Source: Bacteroidales bacterium (GTDB taxonomy: Bacteria > Bacteroidota > Bacteroidia > Bacteroidales > UBA932). Taken from it: a stretch of 55,390 nucleotides of DNA. The notes under the pieces are model-generated. The model did not search any database and was not told where the DNA came from. It saw only the letters and a list, made by a program, of their open reading frames with translations. Where the stretch lies: positions 1 through 55,390 of the forward strand of contig JAFYWC010000161.1 of NCBI GenBank assembly GCA_017546585.1, given 5' to 3'. The number at the start of each line of letters is the position of its first letter. The first letter of the stretch is position 1. Both the position numbers and the translations under genes were made by a program. This document shows, one piece after another, positions 1 to 8,846 of the stretch.

Positions 1-333
1 TGAAGCGTAACGTGAACTTCCCTCGAGAGGATGACGCATCACGATCATATCCACGTAGTTGTCGACCATCTTGATTGTGTCCTTGAGTGTCTCGCCCTTG
101 CTCTGGCTGGTGTTGGTCGCATCCGAGAAGCCGATCACCTTTGCGCCGAGACGGTTGATGGCAGTCTCGAAGCTGAGTCTTGTTCTTGTCGAAGGCTCGA
201 AGAAAAGGCTCGCGATGACCTTGCCTTCAAGGAATTTCTGCTCTCTGTTCTGCTCGAACTCCTTAGCGGTTTCAAGCACGTGCAGGATCTCCTCCTTGGT
301 GAAATCCCTGATTGAAATCAAACTTTTCGCCAT
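1..333 (-). CDS. pyrB: Aspartate carbamoyltransferase catalytic chain, N-terminal part (runs off window)
   Basis: Catalyses carbamoyl phosphate + L-aspartate to N-carbamoyl-aspartate, the first committed step of pyrimidine synthesis, in the cytoplasm. Only the first 111 codons are present because the gene runs off the left edge. The translation starts [16 protein letters not shown] and carries the carbamoyl-phosphate loop [12 protein letters not shown] near residues 45-56, which is diagnostic of the family. ATG at 331-333 is the natural start; there is no Shine-Dalgarno sequence, as usual in Bacteroidota. It lies 11 bases downstream of yigZ on the same strand and is probably cotranscribed with it. 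Confidence 0.93.
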   Translation of the reverse strand, partial: MAKSLISIRDFTKEEILHVLETAKEFEQNREQKFLEGKVIASLFFEPSTRTRLSFETAINRLGAKVIGFSDATNTSQSKGETLKDTIKMVDNYVDMIVMRHPLEGSSRYAS

Positions 334-344
334 ATGTATATAAT

Positions 345-959
345 TTAAATTTCTTCAACGTGGCATCCTTCGACGTCGCCTATGCGCTCGAGGAAGGTCT
401 CCACAAGGGACAGGCGCACGCTGGTGTCAAGGCTGCACTCCATATCGAACTGCTGGTTTCTCTGCTCGAGCCCCATATCCTTGAATACCTTCATCACGCT
501 GTTCATACCCATATATCCGAAATGTACACGGTACATCTTGGATGCGATCTTCTCGACGATCTCCGCATTCGCTATCGCGTCTGCCGTCGCCGTCTTGTAT
601 GCCCTGATCAGCCCCGGGATGCCGAGCTTGATGCCTCCGAAATAGCGGACCACCACCACGAGGATGTCGCTCAGCCCGTTGGAATCTATCTGTCCGAGCA
701 CCGGCCTTCCTGACGAGCCTGACGGCTCTCCGTCATCGTTCGCACGGAACTTGTCACCCAGGTATCCGAGCCTGTATGCATATACGTGATGCCTCGCGTC
801 GTAGTACTCTTTCTTGAGCGCTGCGACGATTTCCTTCACCTCTTCTTCTGTTTCAACGGGATATGCGTGGGCAATGAATCGGCTTCCATTGTCCTTGAAC
901 AGCCCCCTCGATTCGGCGGCTATGCTTTTGAATGAATCTTGGATCTGAGTGTTATCCAT
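345..959 (-). CDS. yigZ: YigZ / IMPACT family protein
   Basis: A 204-residue protein of the YigZ/IMPACT family, whose bacterial members have no firmly established biochemical role; the eukaryotic relative IMPACT is a translation regulator. The N-terminal family motif is visible as HHVYAYRLG followed by [15 protein letters not shown] and then [20 protein letters not shown]. The C-terminal half is the ferredoxin-like DUF1949 region. An alternative ATG at 969-971 would add four residues, but it overlaps a TAnnTTTG box at 969-976, so I use 959. It is the upstream gene of a likely yigZ-pyrB operon. Confidence 0.88.
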   Translation of the reverse strand: MDNTQIQDSFKSIAAESRGLFKDNGSRFIAHAYPVETEEEVKEIVAALKKEYYDARHHVYAYRLGYLGDKFRANDDGEPSGSSGRPVLGQIDSNGLSDILVVVVRYFGGIKLGIPGLIRAYKTATADAIANAEIVEKIASKMYRVHFGYMGMNSVMKVFKDMGLEQRNQQFDMECSLDTSVRLSLVETFLERIGDVEGCHVEEI

Positions 960-968
960 ACCGAAAAT

Positions 969-976
969 CAAATGTA
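969..976 (-). promoter_or_regulatory. Candidate -7 box for yigZ-pyrB
   Basis: Reads TACATTTG on the minus strand, matching the Bacteroidota TAnnTTTG -7 consensus. I see no TTTG at the expected 19-21 base distance upstream. Its position would put the transcript start almost at the ATG at 959, giving a very short leader. Confidence 0.35.
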
Positions 977-1019
977 CGGAAAAATCTTGTATCTACAGCC
1001 ACAAATGAAGAAAATTTAT

Positions 1020-1027
1020 TATCTTTG
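1020..1027 (+). promoter_or_regulatory. Candidate -7 box for the 1085 gene-miaA pair
   Basis: TATCTTTG matches TAnnTTTG and lies about 57 bases before the ATG at 1085. No clear -33 TTTG is seen at the usual distance. Confidence 0.5.
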
Positions 1028-1084
1028 ACATCGCTTCTGGTAACCTGGAGGCTATTTTTATGTGTGTTACAATTCTAACTGTCT

Positions 1085-1621
1085 ATGATACTGAAATATA
1101 GAGTTTCCCTTCCCGGACTTAAGGGCTTTGCGCGTGTTTATGAGGTGAAAGGCAGCGCTTCGCTTTACAGCCTTCACAAACAGATGAGGGCCGATATGGA
1201 CTTCCCACAGGATCAGGTTGTACTTTTCAAGGCGTTCGACAGCAAGGGCAATGTCGCTGCGCGCTACAGCGTTTTCCAGGACTTCGGCTTCGGCACAATC
1301 GACCACGTTACTGCTGAGCAGTGCCACAAGAGGGGAGAGGATAAATTCATCTATTTCTATGACACAACCAACGTAAAGAGCGTAATCGTGACTTTCGAAG
1401 GCGTAGGCGAGGAACGCAAGAACGTGGTTTATCCGCTTCTTGTAGAGACAAAGGGTCCTAACCCTATCGAGTTCGAGAACGGATACGTTGCATTCGAGGA
1501 CCTTCCGGACGACAAGAAGAAGGATCCGGATGATGAGGACTTCGAGGACGATGACGACGATGTTGATGTAGAAGAGGACGACGAGACTGAAGAAATCTAC
1601 GGAGAGGACGATGACGAGTAG
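1085..1621 (+). CDS. pRiA4b ORF-3-like acidic protein, function unknown
   Basis: A 178-residue cytoplasmic protein with no signal peptide or membrane segment. The first ~130 residues resemble the plasmid pRiA4b ORF-3 / IS1096 passenger-like fold (PF07929) in layout: an N-terminal strand, SLYSLHKQMRADMDFPQDQ, then the later KFIYFYDTTN and VVYPLLVETKGPNP. The last ~45 residues are almost entirely Asp/Glu, with runs such as EDDDDDVDVEEDDE, probably disordered. It overlaps miaA by 11 bases, so the two are likely translationally coupled. The family call rests on overall pattern only; the function is unknown. Confidence 0.6.
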   Translation: MILKYRVSLPGLKGFARVYEVKGSASLYSLHKQMRADMDFPQDQVVLFKAFDSKGNVAARYSVFQDFGFGTIDHVTAEQCHKRGEDKFIYFYDTTNVKSVIVTFEGVGEERKNVVYPLLVETKGPNPIEFENGYVAFEDLPDDKKKDPDDEDFEDDDDDVDVEEDDETEEIYGEDDDE

Positions 1622-2477
1622 AAAACTGGTTATAATATTGGGGCCGACTGCTGTAGGCAAGACCGACTACAGCATCGAGACTGCGCTCCGATATGACTCG
1701 CCGATAATATCTTGCGACTCGCGTCAGATATATAAGGAAATGACAATCGGCACTGCTGTGCCTTCTGCTGAACAGCTCTCTGCTGTTCAGCATTATTTTA
1801 TCCATTCACATACGGTCAAAGATCTGTACACTGCCGGAAAGTACGAACTGGAGGCTCTGGAACTCATCAACCGTCTTTTTGATGAGGGACACGAGACCCT
1901 GGTGATGGCCGGCGGTTCGGGCTTCTATATCGATGCCCTTGTGAATGGTCTGGACGACTTCCCGTCTGCGGACCTTCAGCTCAGAGGAGAACTGATGGAT
2001 CGTCTGAAGAATGAAGGCGTGGAGTCACTCCGTATGGAACTCAAGGCTCTTGATCCGGAGAGCTACGCTACCATCGACATAGCGAACGGACAGAGAGTTG
2101 TGCGTGCGCTCGAGGTGTGCCTGATGACAGGCAAGCCGTTCTCCTCATTCAAGACATCATCAAAGAAGAAGCGCGACTTCGAAGTGGAGAAGATCGGACT
2201 CACACGTCCTCGTGACGTGCTCTACGACCGCATCGACAGACGTGTCATCCAGATGGTTGACGAAGGACTTGTGGAAGAGGTCAGAGGACTGCAGCAATAC
2301 AAAGACCTTGCAGCCCTCCAGACGGTGGGCTACAAGGAAATATTCGATTGGTTCGACGGTAATCTTGAAAGTCTTGACCGCGCTGTAGAACTCATTCAGC
2401 GCAACACCCGCAGATATGCAAAGCGCCAGTTGTCTTACTGGGGACGTGACAAGGAAATCAAGTGGATGGAACTTTAG
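1611..2477 (+). CDS. miaA: tRNA dimethylallyltransferase
   Basis: Transfers a dimethylallyl group from DMAPP to N6 of A37 in tRNAs reading UNN codons, the first step toward ms2i6A. The 288-residue length is close to family norm. The P-loop GPTAVGKT is at residues 11-18, and the substrate-binding CDSRQIY motif follows at 35-41. Later motifs include GGSGFYIDALVNG and the C-terminal QRNTRRYAKRQLSYW, which contacts tRNA. The start at 1611 lies inside the preceding gene. Its stop shares four bases (TTAG, 2474-2477) with the converging recQ stop. Confidence 0.96.
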   Translation: MTSRKLVIILGPTAVGKTDYSIETALRYDSPIISCDSRQIYKEMTIGTAVPSAEQLSAVQHYFIHSHTVKDLYTAGKYELEALELINRLFDEGHETLVMAGGSGFYIDALVNGLDDFPSADLQLRGELMDRLKNEGVESLRMELKALDPESYATIDIANGQRVVRALEVCLMTGKPFSSFKTSSKKKRDFEVEKIGLTRPRDVLYDRIDRRVIQMVDEGLVEEVRGLQQYKDLAALQTVGYKEIFDWFDGNLESLDRAVELIQRNTRRYAKRQLSYWGRDKEIKWMEL

Positions 2478-4675
2478 TTCGCCACTTCGCAAAGGAACTT
2501 GATGCGGACAAGACGTACTTCCATCTCGTCGTAGTCGTCACGCAGATCCTCCATCACGGTAGCAAGGTCGTCTGACTCGGCCTCATCGTGGAAGTAGTCA
2601 TAGATCTCGTCGATTACATCCTCGTCCAGAGTCTGCTCGAGATAATAATCCAGGTTCAGCTTGGTTCCCGAATATACGATGGCCTCGATCTCGTCCATCA
2701 GCTCTTCCATCTCCATCTTCTTCGCGTCGGCGATATCCTCGAGAGGAAGTCTCCTGTCGATACTCTGGATGATGAACACCTTGTTCACCGACTTGTTCAC
2801 GATGGACTTCATCACGAAGTCGTCAGGACGATCTATCTCATTCTCTTCCACATATTTGGCAATCAGTTCGAGGAATTCCTTTCCGAACTTCTTCGCCTTT
2901 CCTTCGCCGACTCCCTGACAGTTCTTCAGCTCGTCCACGGTGATAGGATACATAATGGACATATCTTCCAGCGACGGGTCTCCGAAGATCACCCACGGCT
3001 GCAGACCTTTCTTCTTCGCGACTTCCCTGCGCAGATCCTTCAGCATCGCAAGCAGCGTCGGGTCTCCTCCGCCACCGCGCGCAGCTGCCGCTGCTGCAGC
3101 GTTGTCGTCGTCGTCATCCTCGCCGTCCGCGAACTCCCTGTCTTCGGTAAGCATAAGCTCGTACGGCTTCTCATAGAATGCACGTCCGAGATCGGTCACC
3201 GAAATGAGACCGTATGCCTCGATGTCCTTGTGCAGGAAGTGAAGCACGAGTCCCTGATGGATGACTGCATTCCAGAATCTTACGGAGTGCTCCTTGCCGG
3301 CTCCGAACAGTTCCAGTCTGTCGTGGTGGTATGACTTTATTATAGAGTTCATCTCGCCTGCAAGAATGTTCGCGAGATGTTCCATCTTGAATCTTTCAGG
3401 CAGCGATTCCACGAGCTCGAGGATCATAGACATCTCCTCGCGTCCGTCGAACTGCTTCTTAGGGTGCAGGCAGTTGTCGCAGGCTCCGCAGTTCTCGACG
3501 TGGTAGTCCTCTCCGAAGTAGTTCAGCAGAAGCTTTCTGCGGCAGGAGTTGGATTCCGCATATGCGACAGTCTCCACGAGCAGCTGCTTTCCGATCTCCT
3601 GCTCGGCGATCGGCTTGCCCTGCATAAACTTCTCCAGCTTCTGGATGTCCTTGTAGCTGTAGAATGTGATGCAGTGGCCCTCGCGTCCGTCTCGTCCGGC
3701 GCGTCCGGTCTCCTGGTAATATCCTTCGATGCTCTTAGGAATGTCGTAGTGGATCACGAATCTCACATCCGGCTTGTCGATACCCATACCGAACGCGATT
3801 GTGGCCACGATCACGTCCACCTCTTCCATAAGGAACTTGTCCTGGTTGTCTGCGCGTGTCTTCGCGTCCAGACCTGCGTGATATGGTGCGGCCTTGATTC
3901 CGTTGATGTTGAGCAGCTCGGCCAGCTCTTCCACCTTCTTTCTGCTGAGGCAGTAGATGATGCCCGACTTGCCCGGATTCTGCTTGATGTATTTGATGAT
4001 GTCCCTCTTAGGGTCTGACTTGTCCCTGATTTCGTAGTGAAGGTTCGGGCGGTTGAACGAAGACTTGAAGACTGTTGCGTCGCTCATACCGAGGTTCTTG
4101 AGGATGTCGCTCTGCACTTTAGGTGTCGCGGTCGCTGTGAGGGCGATTATCGGAGCCACGCCTATCTCCTCCACGATGTTGCGGATACGGCGGTACTCCG
4201 GACGGAAGTCGTGTCCCCACTCTGAAATACAGTGTGCCTCGTCTACGGCATAGAAAGAGATCTTGATCTCTTTGAGCATTGCCACGTTCTCGGCCTTGGT
4301 CAGCGATTCCGGTGCGACATACAGGAGCTTTGTGGCTCCGGAAAGCAGGTCGTTGCGTACTTCTGTGATCTGTGCCTTGTTCAGGGATGAGTTCAGGAAA
4401 TGGGCTATGCCGTCGTTGCCGGCCACGAATCCTCTGATGGCATCGACCTGGTTCTTCATAAGGGCGATGAGAGGGGATATCACGATGGCTGTTCCTTCCA
4501 TAACAAGCGCAGGAAGCTGGTAGCACAGCGATTTGCCGCCACCTGTAGGCATAAGTACAAAGGCATTGTTCTTGTCGACGAGATGTCTTATGATACGTTC
4601 CTGATCGGCCTTGAAAGAATCGAAGCCAAAAAACTCCTTGAGTTTAGCGTGAAGCACAGAAGAATCGATAGCCAT
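2474..4675 (-). CDS. recQ: ATP-dependent DNA helicase RecQ
   Basis: A 733-residue 3'-5' superfamily 2 helicase for recombination and replication repair. Walker A MPTGGGKS is at residues 42-49 and DEAH at 145-148, followed by CISEWGHDFRPEYR. The helicase C domain has ATIAFGMGIDKPDVRFVIH and QETGRAGRDG. The zinc subdomain CRRKLLLNYFGE...CGACDNC sits near 380-405, and an HRDC domain near 545-615. A low-complexity acidic-Ala-Gly linker (GEDDDDDN, seven Ala, RGGGG) precedes the HRDC. About 110 extra residues after it match the C-terminal extension usual in Bacteroidota RecQ. Confidence 0.96.
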   Translation of the reverse strand: MAIDSSVLHAKLKEFFGFDSFKADQERIIRHLVDKNNAFVLMPTGGGKSLCYQLPALVMEGTAIVISPLIALMKNQVDAIRGFVAGNDGIAHFLNSSLNKAQITEVRNDLLSGATKLLYVAPESLTKAENVAMLKEIKISFYAVDEAHCISEWGHDFRPEYRRIRNIVEEIGVAPIIALTATATPKVQSDILKNLGMSDATVFKSSFNRPNLHYEIRDKSDPKRDIIKYIKQNPGKSGIIYCLSRKKVEELAELLNINGIKAAPYHAGLDAKTRADNQDKFLMEEVDVIVATIAFGMGIDKPDVRFVIHYDIPKSIEGYYQETGRAGRDGREGHCITFYSYKDIQKLEKFMQGKPIAEQEIGKQLLVETVAYAESNSCRRKLLLNYFGEDYHVENCGACDNCLHPKKQFDGREEMSMILELVESLPERFKMEHLANILAGEMNSIIKSYHHDRLELFGAGKEHSVRFWNAVIHQGLVLHFLHKDIEAYGLISVTDLGRAFYEKPYELMLTEDREFADGEDDDDDNAAAAAAARGGGGDPTLLAMLKDLRREVAKKKGLQPWVIFGDPSLEDMSIMYPITVDELKNCQGVGEGKAKKFGKEFLELIAKYVEENEIDRPDDFVMKSIVNKSVNKVFIIQSIDRRLPLEDIADAKKMEMEELMDEIEAIVYSGTKLNLDYYLEQTLDEDVIDEIYDYFHDEAESDDLATVMEDLRDDYDEMEVRLVRIKFLCEVAN

Positions 4676-4827
4676 AACCTGTAATTTGTTTACTAAGTTA
4701 ACTCAAAATTTCTGTAAATACCAAAAAAAACTGCCAAAAGCAGACTGCATTCAGGCGCGCTGAAGATTAATCTTTGAGATAGATTAAGTAATATGTGAAT
4801 ATAGGTAGCGCGAATTCAAAAAATCGT

Positions 4828-4848
4828 TATATTTGCGCGATATATTTG
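4828..4848 (+). promoter_or_regulatory. Two tandem TAnnTTTG boxes before the FKBP lipoprotein gene
   Basis: TATATTTG occurs at 4828-4835 and again at 4841-4848, 13 bases apart, 31-51 bases before the ATG at 4879. Either could be the -7 element. No good -33 TTTG is seen for either. Confidence 0.5.
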
Positions 4849-4878
4849 AAATTATCAACAAATAAATAGAACAAAACA

Positions 4879-5628
4879 ATGAAAACTATCAAGATTATTG
4901 CAGCAGCTCTCGCAGCTATGACAATGGTTATGTCTTGCCAGAGCCAGGGAAGCTCAGAACTTAAGAATATGCTTCCTAAGTCTTCTGAGATCGATTCAGT
5001 AAGCTACCTCGTAGGTATCCAGCTCGGTTCTTTCCTCAAGGGTCAGCTCGCAGTGAAGGACGCTTCTGAGCTCAACTTCGCAGAGGTTAAGAAGGGTATG
5101 AACGACATCATCAAGAACGAGGATCCTAAGGGTTACAACGACACTACTTTCGCTAAGCAGTTCAAGGTAAGCCCATACGAGATGCAGAAGGTTCTCGGCG
5201 CTTACATCCAGAAGAAGATGGACTACACTGCAGAGAAGAACCGTCTCGAGGGTGAGAAGTTCCTCGGCGAGAACGGCCTCAAGGCTAACGTAGGTACTAC
5301 AGAGAGCGGTCTCCAGTACACTATCATCGCAGAGGGTGCTGCTGAGAAGATCGGTCCAAGAGATACAGTATGGGTAAACTACAAGGGTACTCTCCTCGAC
5401 GGTAAGGTATTCGACGAGAACGACTCTACTCAGTTCGTAGCAAACAGAGTGATCAAGGGTTGGACAGAGGGTCTCGGTCTCCTCGGTGAGGGCGGAAAGG
5501 CTACTCTCTACATCCCTAGCGACCTCGCTTACGGTCAGAGAGGAACTCGTGGCATCGAGCCTAACTCAACTCTCATCTTCGACGTTGAGGTCCTCAAGGT
5601 AGGTAAGTTTATGCCTAAGGAAGACTAA
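4879..5628 (+). CDS. FKBP-type peptidyl-prolyl isomerase, lipoprotein
   Basis: A 249-residue exported prolyl isomerase thought to help fold periplasmic or outer-membrane proteins. The N-terminus is a lipoprotein signal peptide ending in VMSC, with Cys20 as the lipidated residue. Residues ~35-125 form the helical FKBP N-terminal dimerisation domain (SYLVGIQLG, QKKMDYTAEKNRLEG). The FKBP catalytic domain follows from ~140 (SGLQYTIIAEG, VNYKGTLLDGKVFD, LAYGQRGTRGIEPNSTLIF). Strongly biased codon use suggests high expression. The DUF3127 gene follows six bases after its stop. Confidence 0.93.
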   Translation: MKTIKIIAAALAAMTMVMSCQSQGSSELKNMLPKSSEIDSVSYLVGIQLGSFLKGQLAVKDASELNFAEVKKGMNDIIKNEDPKGYNDTTFAKQFKVSPYEMQKVLGAYIQKKMDYTAEKNRLEGEKFLGENGLKANVGTTESGLQYTIIAEGAAEKIGPRDTVWVNYKGTLLDGKVFDENDSTQFVANRVIKGWTEGLGLLGEGGKATLYIPSDLAYGQRGTRGIEPNSTLIFDVEVLKVGKFMPKED

Positions 5629-5634
5629 TTTATA

Positions 5635-6033
5635 ATGGCAATGGAACTCGAGGGCAGAATTGCCCGCAAACTCAGTGTCCAGTCAGGCACATCCGCAAGG
5701 GGAGCCTGGTCAAAGCAGGAGTTCATCTTCGAGTATCAGGAAGGAAACTTCCCGACTCAGGTATGTATGAACGTCTGGGGCGAGGACAAAGTCAAGGATC
5801 TGGAGAGATACCAGGTCGGCGACAAGGTGAAGGTCTCGTTCAATCTCAGCAGCCGTGAATTCAACGGCCGTTGGTACACAGATGTAAGAGCCTGGAGAAT
5901 CGAGCCTGCGAATGCAGCTCCGGCACCGGCTCGCGACTATGCTCAGCCAGCAGGCTTCGCTCCGTCGGCTGCGCCGATGCCGAGCATCGAAGATATGCCG
6001 GCAGAACTTTCGGACGACGATCTTCCGTTCTAG
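5635..6033 (+). CDS. DUF3127 domain protein (OB-fold-like)
   Basis: A 132-residue cytoplasmic protein. Residues ~3-88 match DUF3127, a Bacteroidota family predicted to have an OB fold: an initial ELEGRIARKL strand, SKQEFIFEY, CMNVWGEDKVKDL, and the signature FNLSSREFNGRWYTDVRAWR. The C-terminal ~40 residues are Pro/Ala-rich and end in an acidic tail, SDDDLPF. That tail looks like the acidic tip of single-stranded-DNA-binding proteins that recruits partners; this resemblance is my inference. ATG codons at 5635 and 5641 are both possible starts. A strong terminator follows. Confidence 0.85.
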   Translation: MAMELEGRIARKLSVQSGTSARGAWSKQEFIFEYQEGNFPTQVCMNVWGEDKVKDLERYQVGDKVKVSFNLSSREFNGRWYTDVRAWRIEPANAAPAPARDYAQPAGFAPSAAPMPSIEDMPAELSDDDLPF

Positions 6034-6056
6034 GAATTGCCATCAGGACAATATGC

Positions 6057-6085
6057 AAAGAGCCTCACTTTATGTGGGGCTCTTT
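6057..6085 (+). terminator. Intrinsic terminator after the FKBP-DUF3127 pair
   Basis: A 12-base stem (AAAGAGCCTCAC / GTGGGGCTCTTT, one T-G pair) with loop TTTAT, followed by a T-containing stretch. It starts 24 bases after the DUF3127 stop. Confidence 0.85.
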
Positions 6086-6106
6086 CGTATTATTATAAAA
6101 AAGTCT

Positions 6107-6114
6107 TAAATTTG
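6107..6114 (+). promoter_or_regulatory. Candidate -7 box for the DUF308 gene-dnaG
   Basis: TAAATTTG, 27 bases before the ATG at 6141 and just after the preceding terminator. The -33 position holds TTTC rather than TTTG. Confidence 0.5.
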
Positions 6115-6140
6115 CATCTCTTGATTTCAAACGGAACACT

Positions 6141-6740
6141 ATGTTTACTTTCGGATATAAAAGCAGATTTTCAGGACCCATCAGAGCCTTGCTGTTCATT
6201 GCTTTAGGCCTTCTGATGATCCTCAGCAAGACCAACGCTATGGAACTGATCGTAAAGATCATCGCGGCGTTCATTCTTGCTTCTGGAGTGGTATCCCTCA
6301 TCGTCGGACTCAGAAGACGTGGCGACGGTACGATGCCTCTCTTCGGATTCAATTCAGTGCTCAATATCATCCTCGCGGCCCTGCTTTTCATCTTTGCAGG
6401 ACCGGCATCAAGACTGATAAGCTATCTTTTAGGCTTCGGACTTTTTGGTTTCGGACTTTTCCAGACAATGGTTCTGGTGAGTGCAGTCAGACCGCTCAAG
6501 TCAGCTCTGGTGTCAATGATCGTACCTGTCATCGTGATGTTTTTGGGAGCATTCATCTTCTTCTATCCTGACGTGATCGGAGAGAGCCTCGGCCTTGTTG
6601 CCGGCATCGCGCTCCTGCTTTATGGAACGTCGGAACTTTTTGCTTCGTTCAAAATGCGCAAGTACGTTCAGGACGAGACAGTTGACAACACAGTGATCGA
6701 TGACCAGACAATCGATGATCAGACAATTGACGAACAGTAG
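6141..6740 (+). CDS. DUF308 / HdeD-like membrane protein
   Basis: A 199-residue inner-membrane protein with about six hydrophobic helices in pairs between residues 14 and 168 (for example ALLFIALGLLMIL, ILAALLFIFAG, LVAGIALLLYG). The helix-pair layout fits the DUF308/HdeD family, whose E. coli member is linked to acid resistance; the role here is unknown. The cytoplasmic tail ends in a short tandem repeat, VIDDQTIDDQTIDEQ. The stop is three bases before dnaG, implying cotranscription. Confidence 0.82.
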   Translation: MFTFGYKSRFSGPIRALLFIALGLLMILSKTNAMELIVKIIAAFILASGVVSLIVGLRRRGDGTMPLFGFNSVLNIILAALLFIFAGPASRLISYLLGFGLFGFGLFQTMVLVSAVRPLKSALVSMIVPVIVMFLGAFIFFYPDVIGESLGLVAGIALLLYGTSELFASFKMRKYVQDETVDNTVIDDQTIDDQTIDEQ

Positions 6741-6743
6741 AAT

Positions 6744-8795
6744 ATGATTCCACAGGAAACGGTAGATAGGATTCTCGATCTTGCGCAGATCGAGGATGTT
6801 GTAGGTGACTTTGTGACTCTCAAGAGGGCCGGAGCCACCTATAAGGCCTGTTGCCCGTTCCATAATGAGAAGACTCCGTCTTTCGTGGTGTCTCCGTCGA
6901 AGGGCATCTATAAATGCTTCGGCTGCGGCAAGTCGGGTACTGCCGTAGGCTTCGTGATGGAGCACGAAAGTATGACCTATGTCGAGGCGCTGAAATACCT
7001 GGCGAGGAAGTATCACGTCGAGGTCATCGAGGCTGAGGAAACAGCAGAGGAGATTGCGAAGCGTCAGCGCAGCGAGAGCCTCCTGCTGGTGTCTGAGTTT
7101 GCCGGCAAGTTCTTTCAGGACAGCCTGATGAAGACCCAGGAAGGCCAGACCATCGGCTACCAGTATTTCAGAAGCCGCGGACTGGAGGACGAGACCATAA
7201 GGAAATACGGACTCGGATGGGCCCCGGTGGACCGCAACACCTTCACTTCGGTTGCACGTGCGGCAGGCTACAAGGAGGAGTATCTCCTTGACACAGGCCT
7301 TTGCAAGCAGTTCGATGACGGAAGGGTAGTGGACACGTTCTACGACCGCGTGATGTTCCCTGTCCACTCTGTCAGCGGACGAATCATCGCCTTCGGAGGA
7401 CGTACCCTCAAGACAGACAAGACAATCCCTAAATACGTCAATTCCAAGGAGACTGAAATCTATGTGAAGAGCAAGTCTCTGTACGGAATTTACTTCGCAA
7501 AGAACGAGATCTCGCGCCAGGACAAATGTATCCTCGTGGAAGGCTATCTCGACGTTCTTTCGATGCACCAGCTCGGCATCACCAATGTCGTGGCTTCCAG
7601 CGGAACTTCCCTGACTGTAGAGCAGATCAGGCTCATCCGCAAGTTCTCGAACAATGTCACCATCATATATGACGGTGACGGAGCAGGCATCAAGGCCGCC
7701 CTCAGGGGTATCGACCTTGTGTTGAAGGAAGGCCTCAATGTCAAGGTCGTCCTTCTTCCGGACGGGCAGGATCCGGATGATTTCGCGCGTCGCCACACTC
7801 TCGAGGAAGTTCAGGACCACATAAGGAATCACGAACAGGATTTCATCAACTTCAAGACGGATCTGCTTCTCGGCGAGGCCGGAAACGATCCTCTGAAGCG
7901 TGCGAACCTGATCAATGACATAGCGGACACCATCGCTCTTATGCCGGATGCGGTAGTCAGGGCGGTATATATCCGCACAAGTGCCGACCGTTTCGAAATC
8001 GACGAGAGCATTCTTGCAGACAGGATTTCGAAAACACGTGCGGCTATGATCGAGGCCGAGCAGAAGCAGCGTCAGAGGGAGTGGCAGAAGGCTCAGAACC
8101 AGGCGCAGGCTCAGTATCCGGGCACTATGCATATGGGAGACGTACCGCCTCCTCTGCCTATGGACGACTACATCCCGGAGGAATATGAACCGATGCCTCC
8201 GATTCCGGTCATTGAGCCTGTGATGCAGACCGGCCCGGTAGTCATCAATGAGCCTTATCTGGAGCCTTGCGAGAAGGAACTTCTCGGCTTCGTGCTTGAG
8301 GAAGGATGTACCCCTCTTGAGTTCGACAGAGATTCAAGATACTATGTCGAAGGCTCAGTGTCCAATGTGGCCGACTTTATCGACGGCACCTTGGCTGATG
8401 ACGGAATCGATTTCCTGAACACGTCGTACGCAAAGACATACGAGGCGTTCTTCGAGCTTTATGGCGAAGGTCTGTCTCAACTCCAGATCCAGCAGCGTCT
8501 GCTGAACAGTATGGATGAGGAGATCGCAGCCGTGGCCAAGGAAATCCTCATCGAGAAATATCAGATCACTGTGAAGAACTACGAGCAGTCGATGACTTCC
8601 GTTTCTTCTCGCCTGGTGATGTTTGTTCCGAAGTCTCTGATGGCATATCAGTGCAAGAGAGTGGAACTTGACCTCAAGCATCTTATGAAGGAACTTGAGA
8701 CTGCCGATATGGAAAGCCAGATGGAGATCCTCGCAAAGATCACAGAACTGAACAAGATCCGCACGATGCTCAAGAACGAGCTCGGAAGAGTATAA
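6744..8795 (+). CDS. dnaG: DNA primase
   Basis: Makes RNA primers at the replication fork. The 683-residue protein has the CHC2 zinc finger at residues 37-61 (CPFH...CFGC), the RNA polymerase core, and a TOPRIM domain near 262-345 (ILVEGYLDVLSMHQ, IIYDGDGAG, LLPDGQDPDDF) with the metal-binding Glu and Asp residues. A Pro-rich linker (~460-495) leads to a C-terminal region that would bind the DnaB helicase. The start at 6744 follows the DUF308 gene by three bases. A bidirectional terminator follows. Confidence 0.96.
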   Translation: MIPQETVDRILDLAQIEDVVGDFVTLKRAGATYKACCPFHNEKTPSFVVSPSKGIYKCFGCGKSGTAVGFVMEHESMTYVEALKYLARKYHVEVIEAEETAEEIAKRQRSESLLLVSEFAGKFFQDSLMKTQEGQTIGYQYFRSRGLEDETIRKYGLGWAPVDRNTFTSVARAAGYKEEYLLDTGLCKQFDDGRVVDTFYDRVMFPVHSVSGRIIAFGGRTLKTDKTIPKYVNSKETEIYVKSKSLYGIYFAKNEISRQDKCILVEGYLDVLSMHQLGITNVVASSGTSLTVEQIRLIRKFSNNVTIIYDGDGAGIKAALRGIDLVLKEGLNVKVVLLPDGQDPDDFARRHTLEEVQDHIRNHEQDFINFKTDLLLGEAGNDPLKRANLINDIADTIALMPDAVVRAVYIRTSADRFEIDESILADRISKTRAAMIEAEQKQRQREWQKAQNQAQAQYPGTMHMGDVPPPLPMDDYIPEEYEPMPPIPVIEPVMQTGPVVINEPYLEPCEKELLGFVLEEGCTPLEFDRDSRYYVEGSVSNVADFIDGTLADDGIDFLNTSYAKTYEAFFELYGEGLSQLQIQQRLLNSMDEEIAAVAKEILIEKYQITVKNYEQSMTSVSSRLVMFVPKSLMAYQCKRVELDLKHLMKELETADMESQMEILAKITELNKIRTMLKNELGRV

Positions 8796-8800
8796 CAAAA

Positions 8801-8827
8801 AAGCCAGCTGAATCGCTCAGCTGGCTT
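8801..8827. terminator. Bidirectional terminator between dnaG and the lipoprotein gene
   Basis: Perfect 11-base stem AAGCCAGCTGA / TCAGCTGGCTT with loop ATCGC. It is flanked by an A run on the left and a T-rich stretch on the right, so it can serve both converging genes. Confidence 0.9.
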
Positions 8828-8846
8828 CTTTTTGTCTGTATGCGGA

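Noticed and set aside
2474-2477. Overlap of miaA and recQ stops as a special regulatory feature
   Set aside because: Very short tail-to-tail gaps or overlaps recur here (15742-15743, 26155-26157, 49556-49564), so it reflects general compaction.
2588-4018. Several long plus-strand open frames opposite recQ
   Set aside because: Antisense shadows of a strongly coding recQ; low-complexity Leu/Val/His content and no motif.
6513-8132. A 539-codon open frame antisense to the DUF308 gene and dnaG
   Set aside because: It mirrors the codon structure of dnaG, has no family motif, and crosses two well-supported genes.
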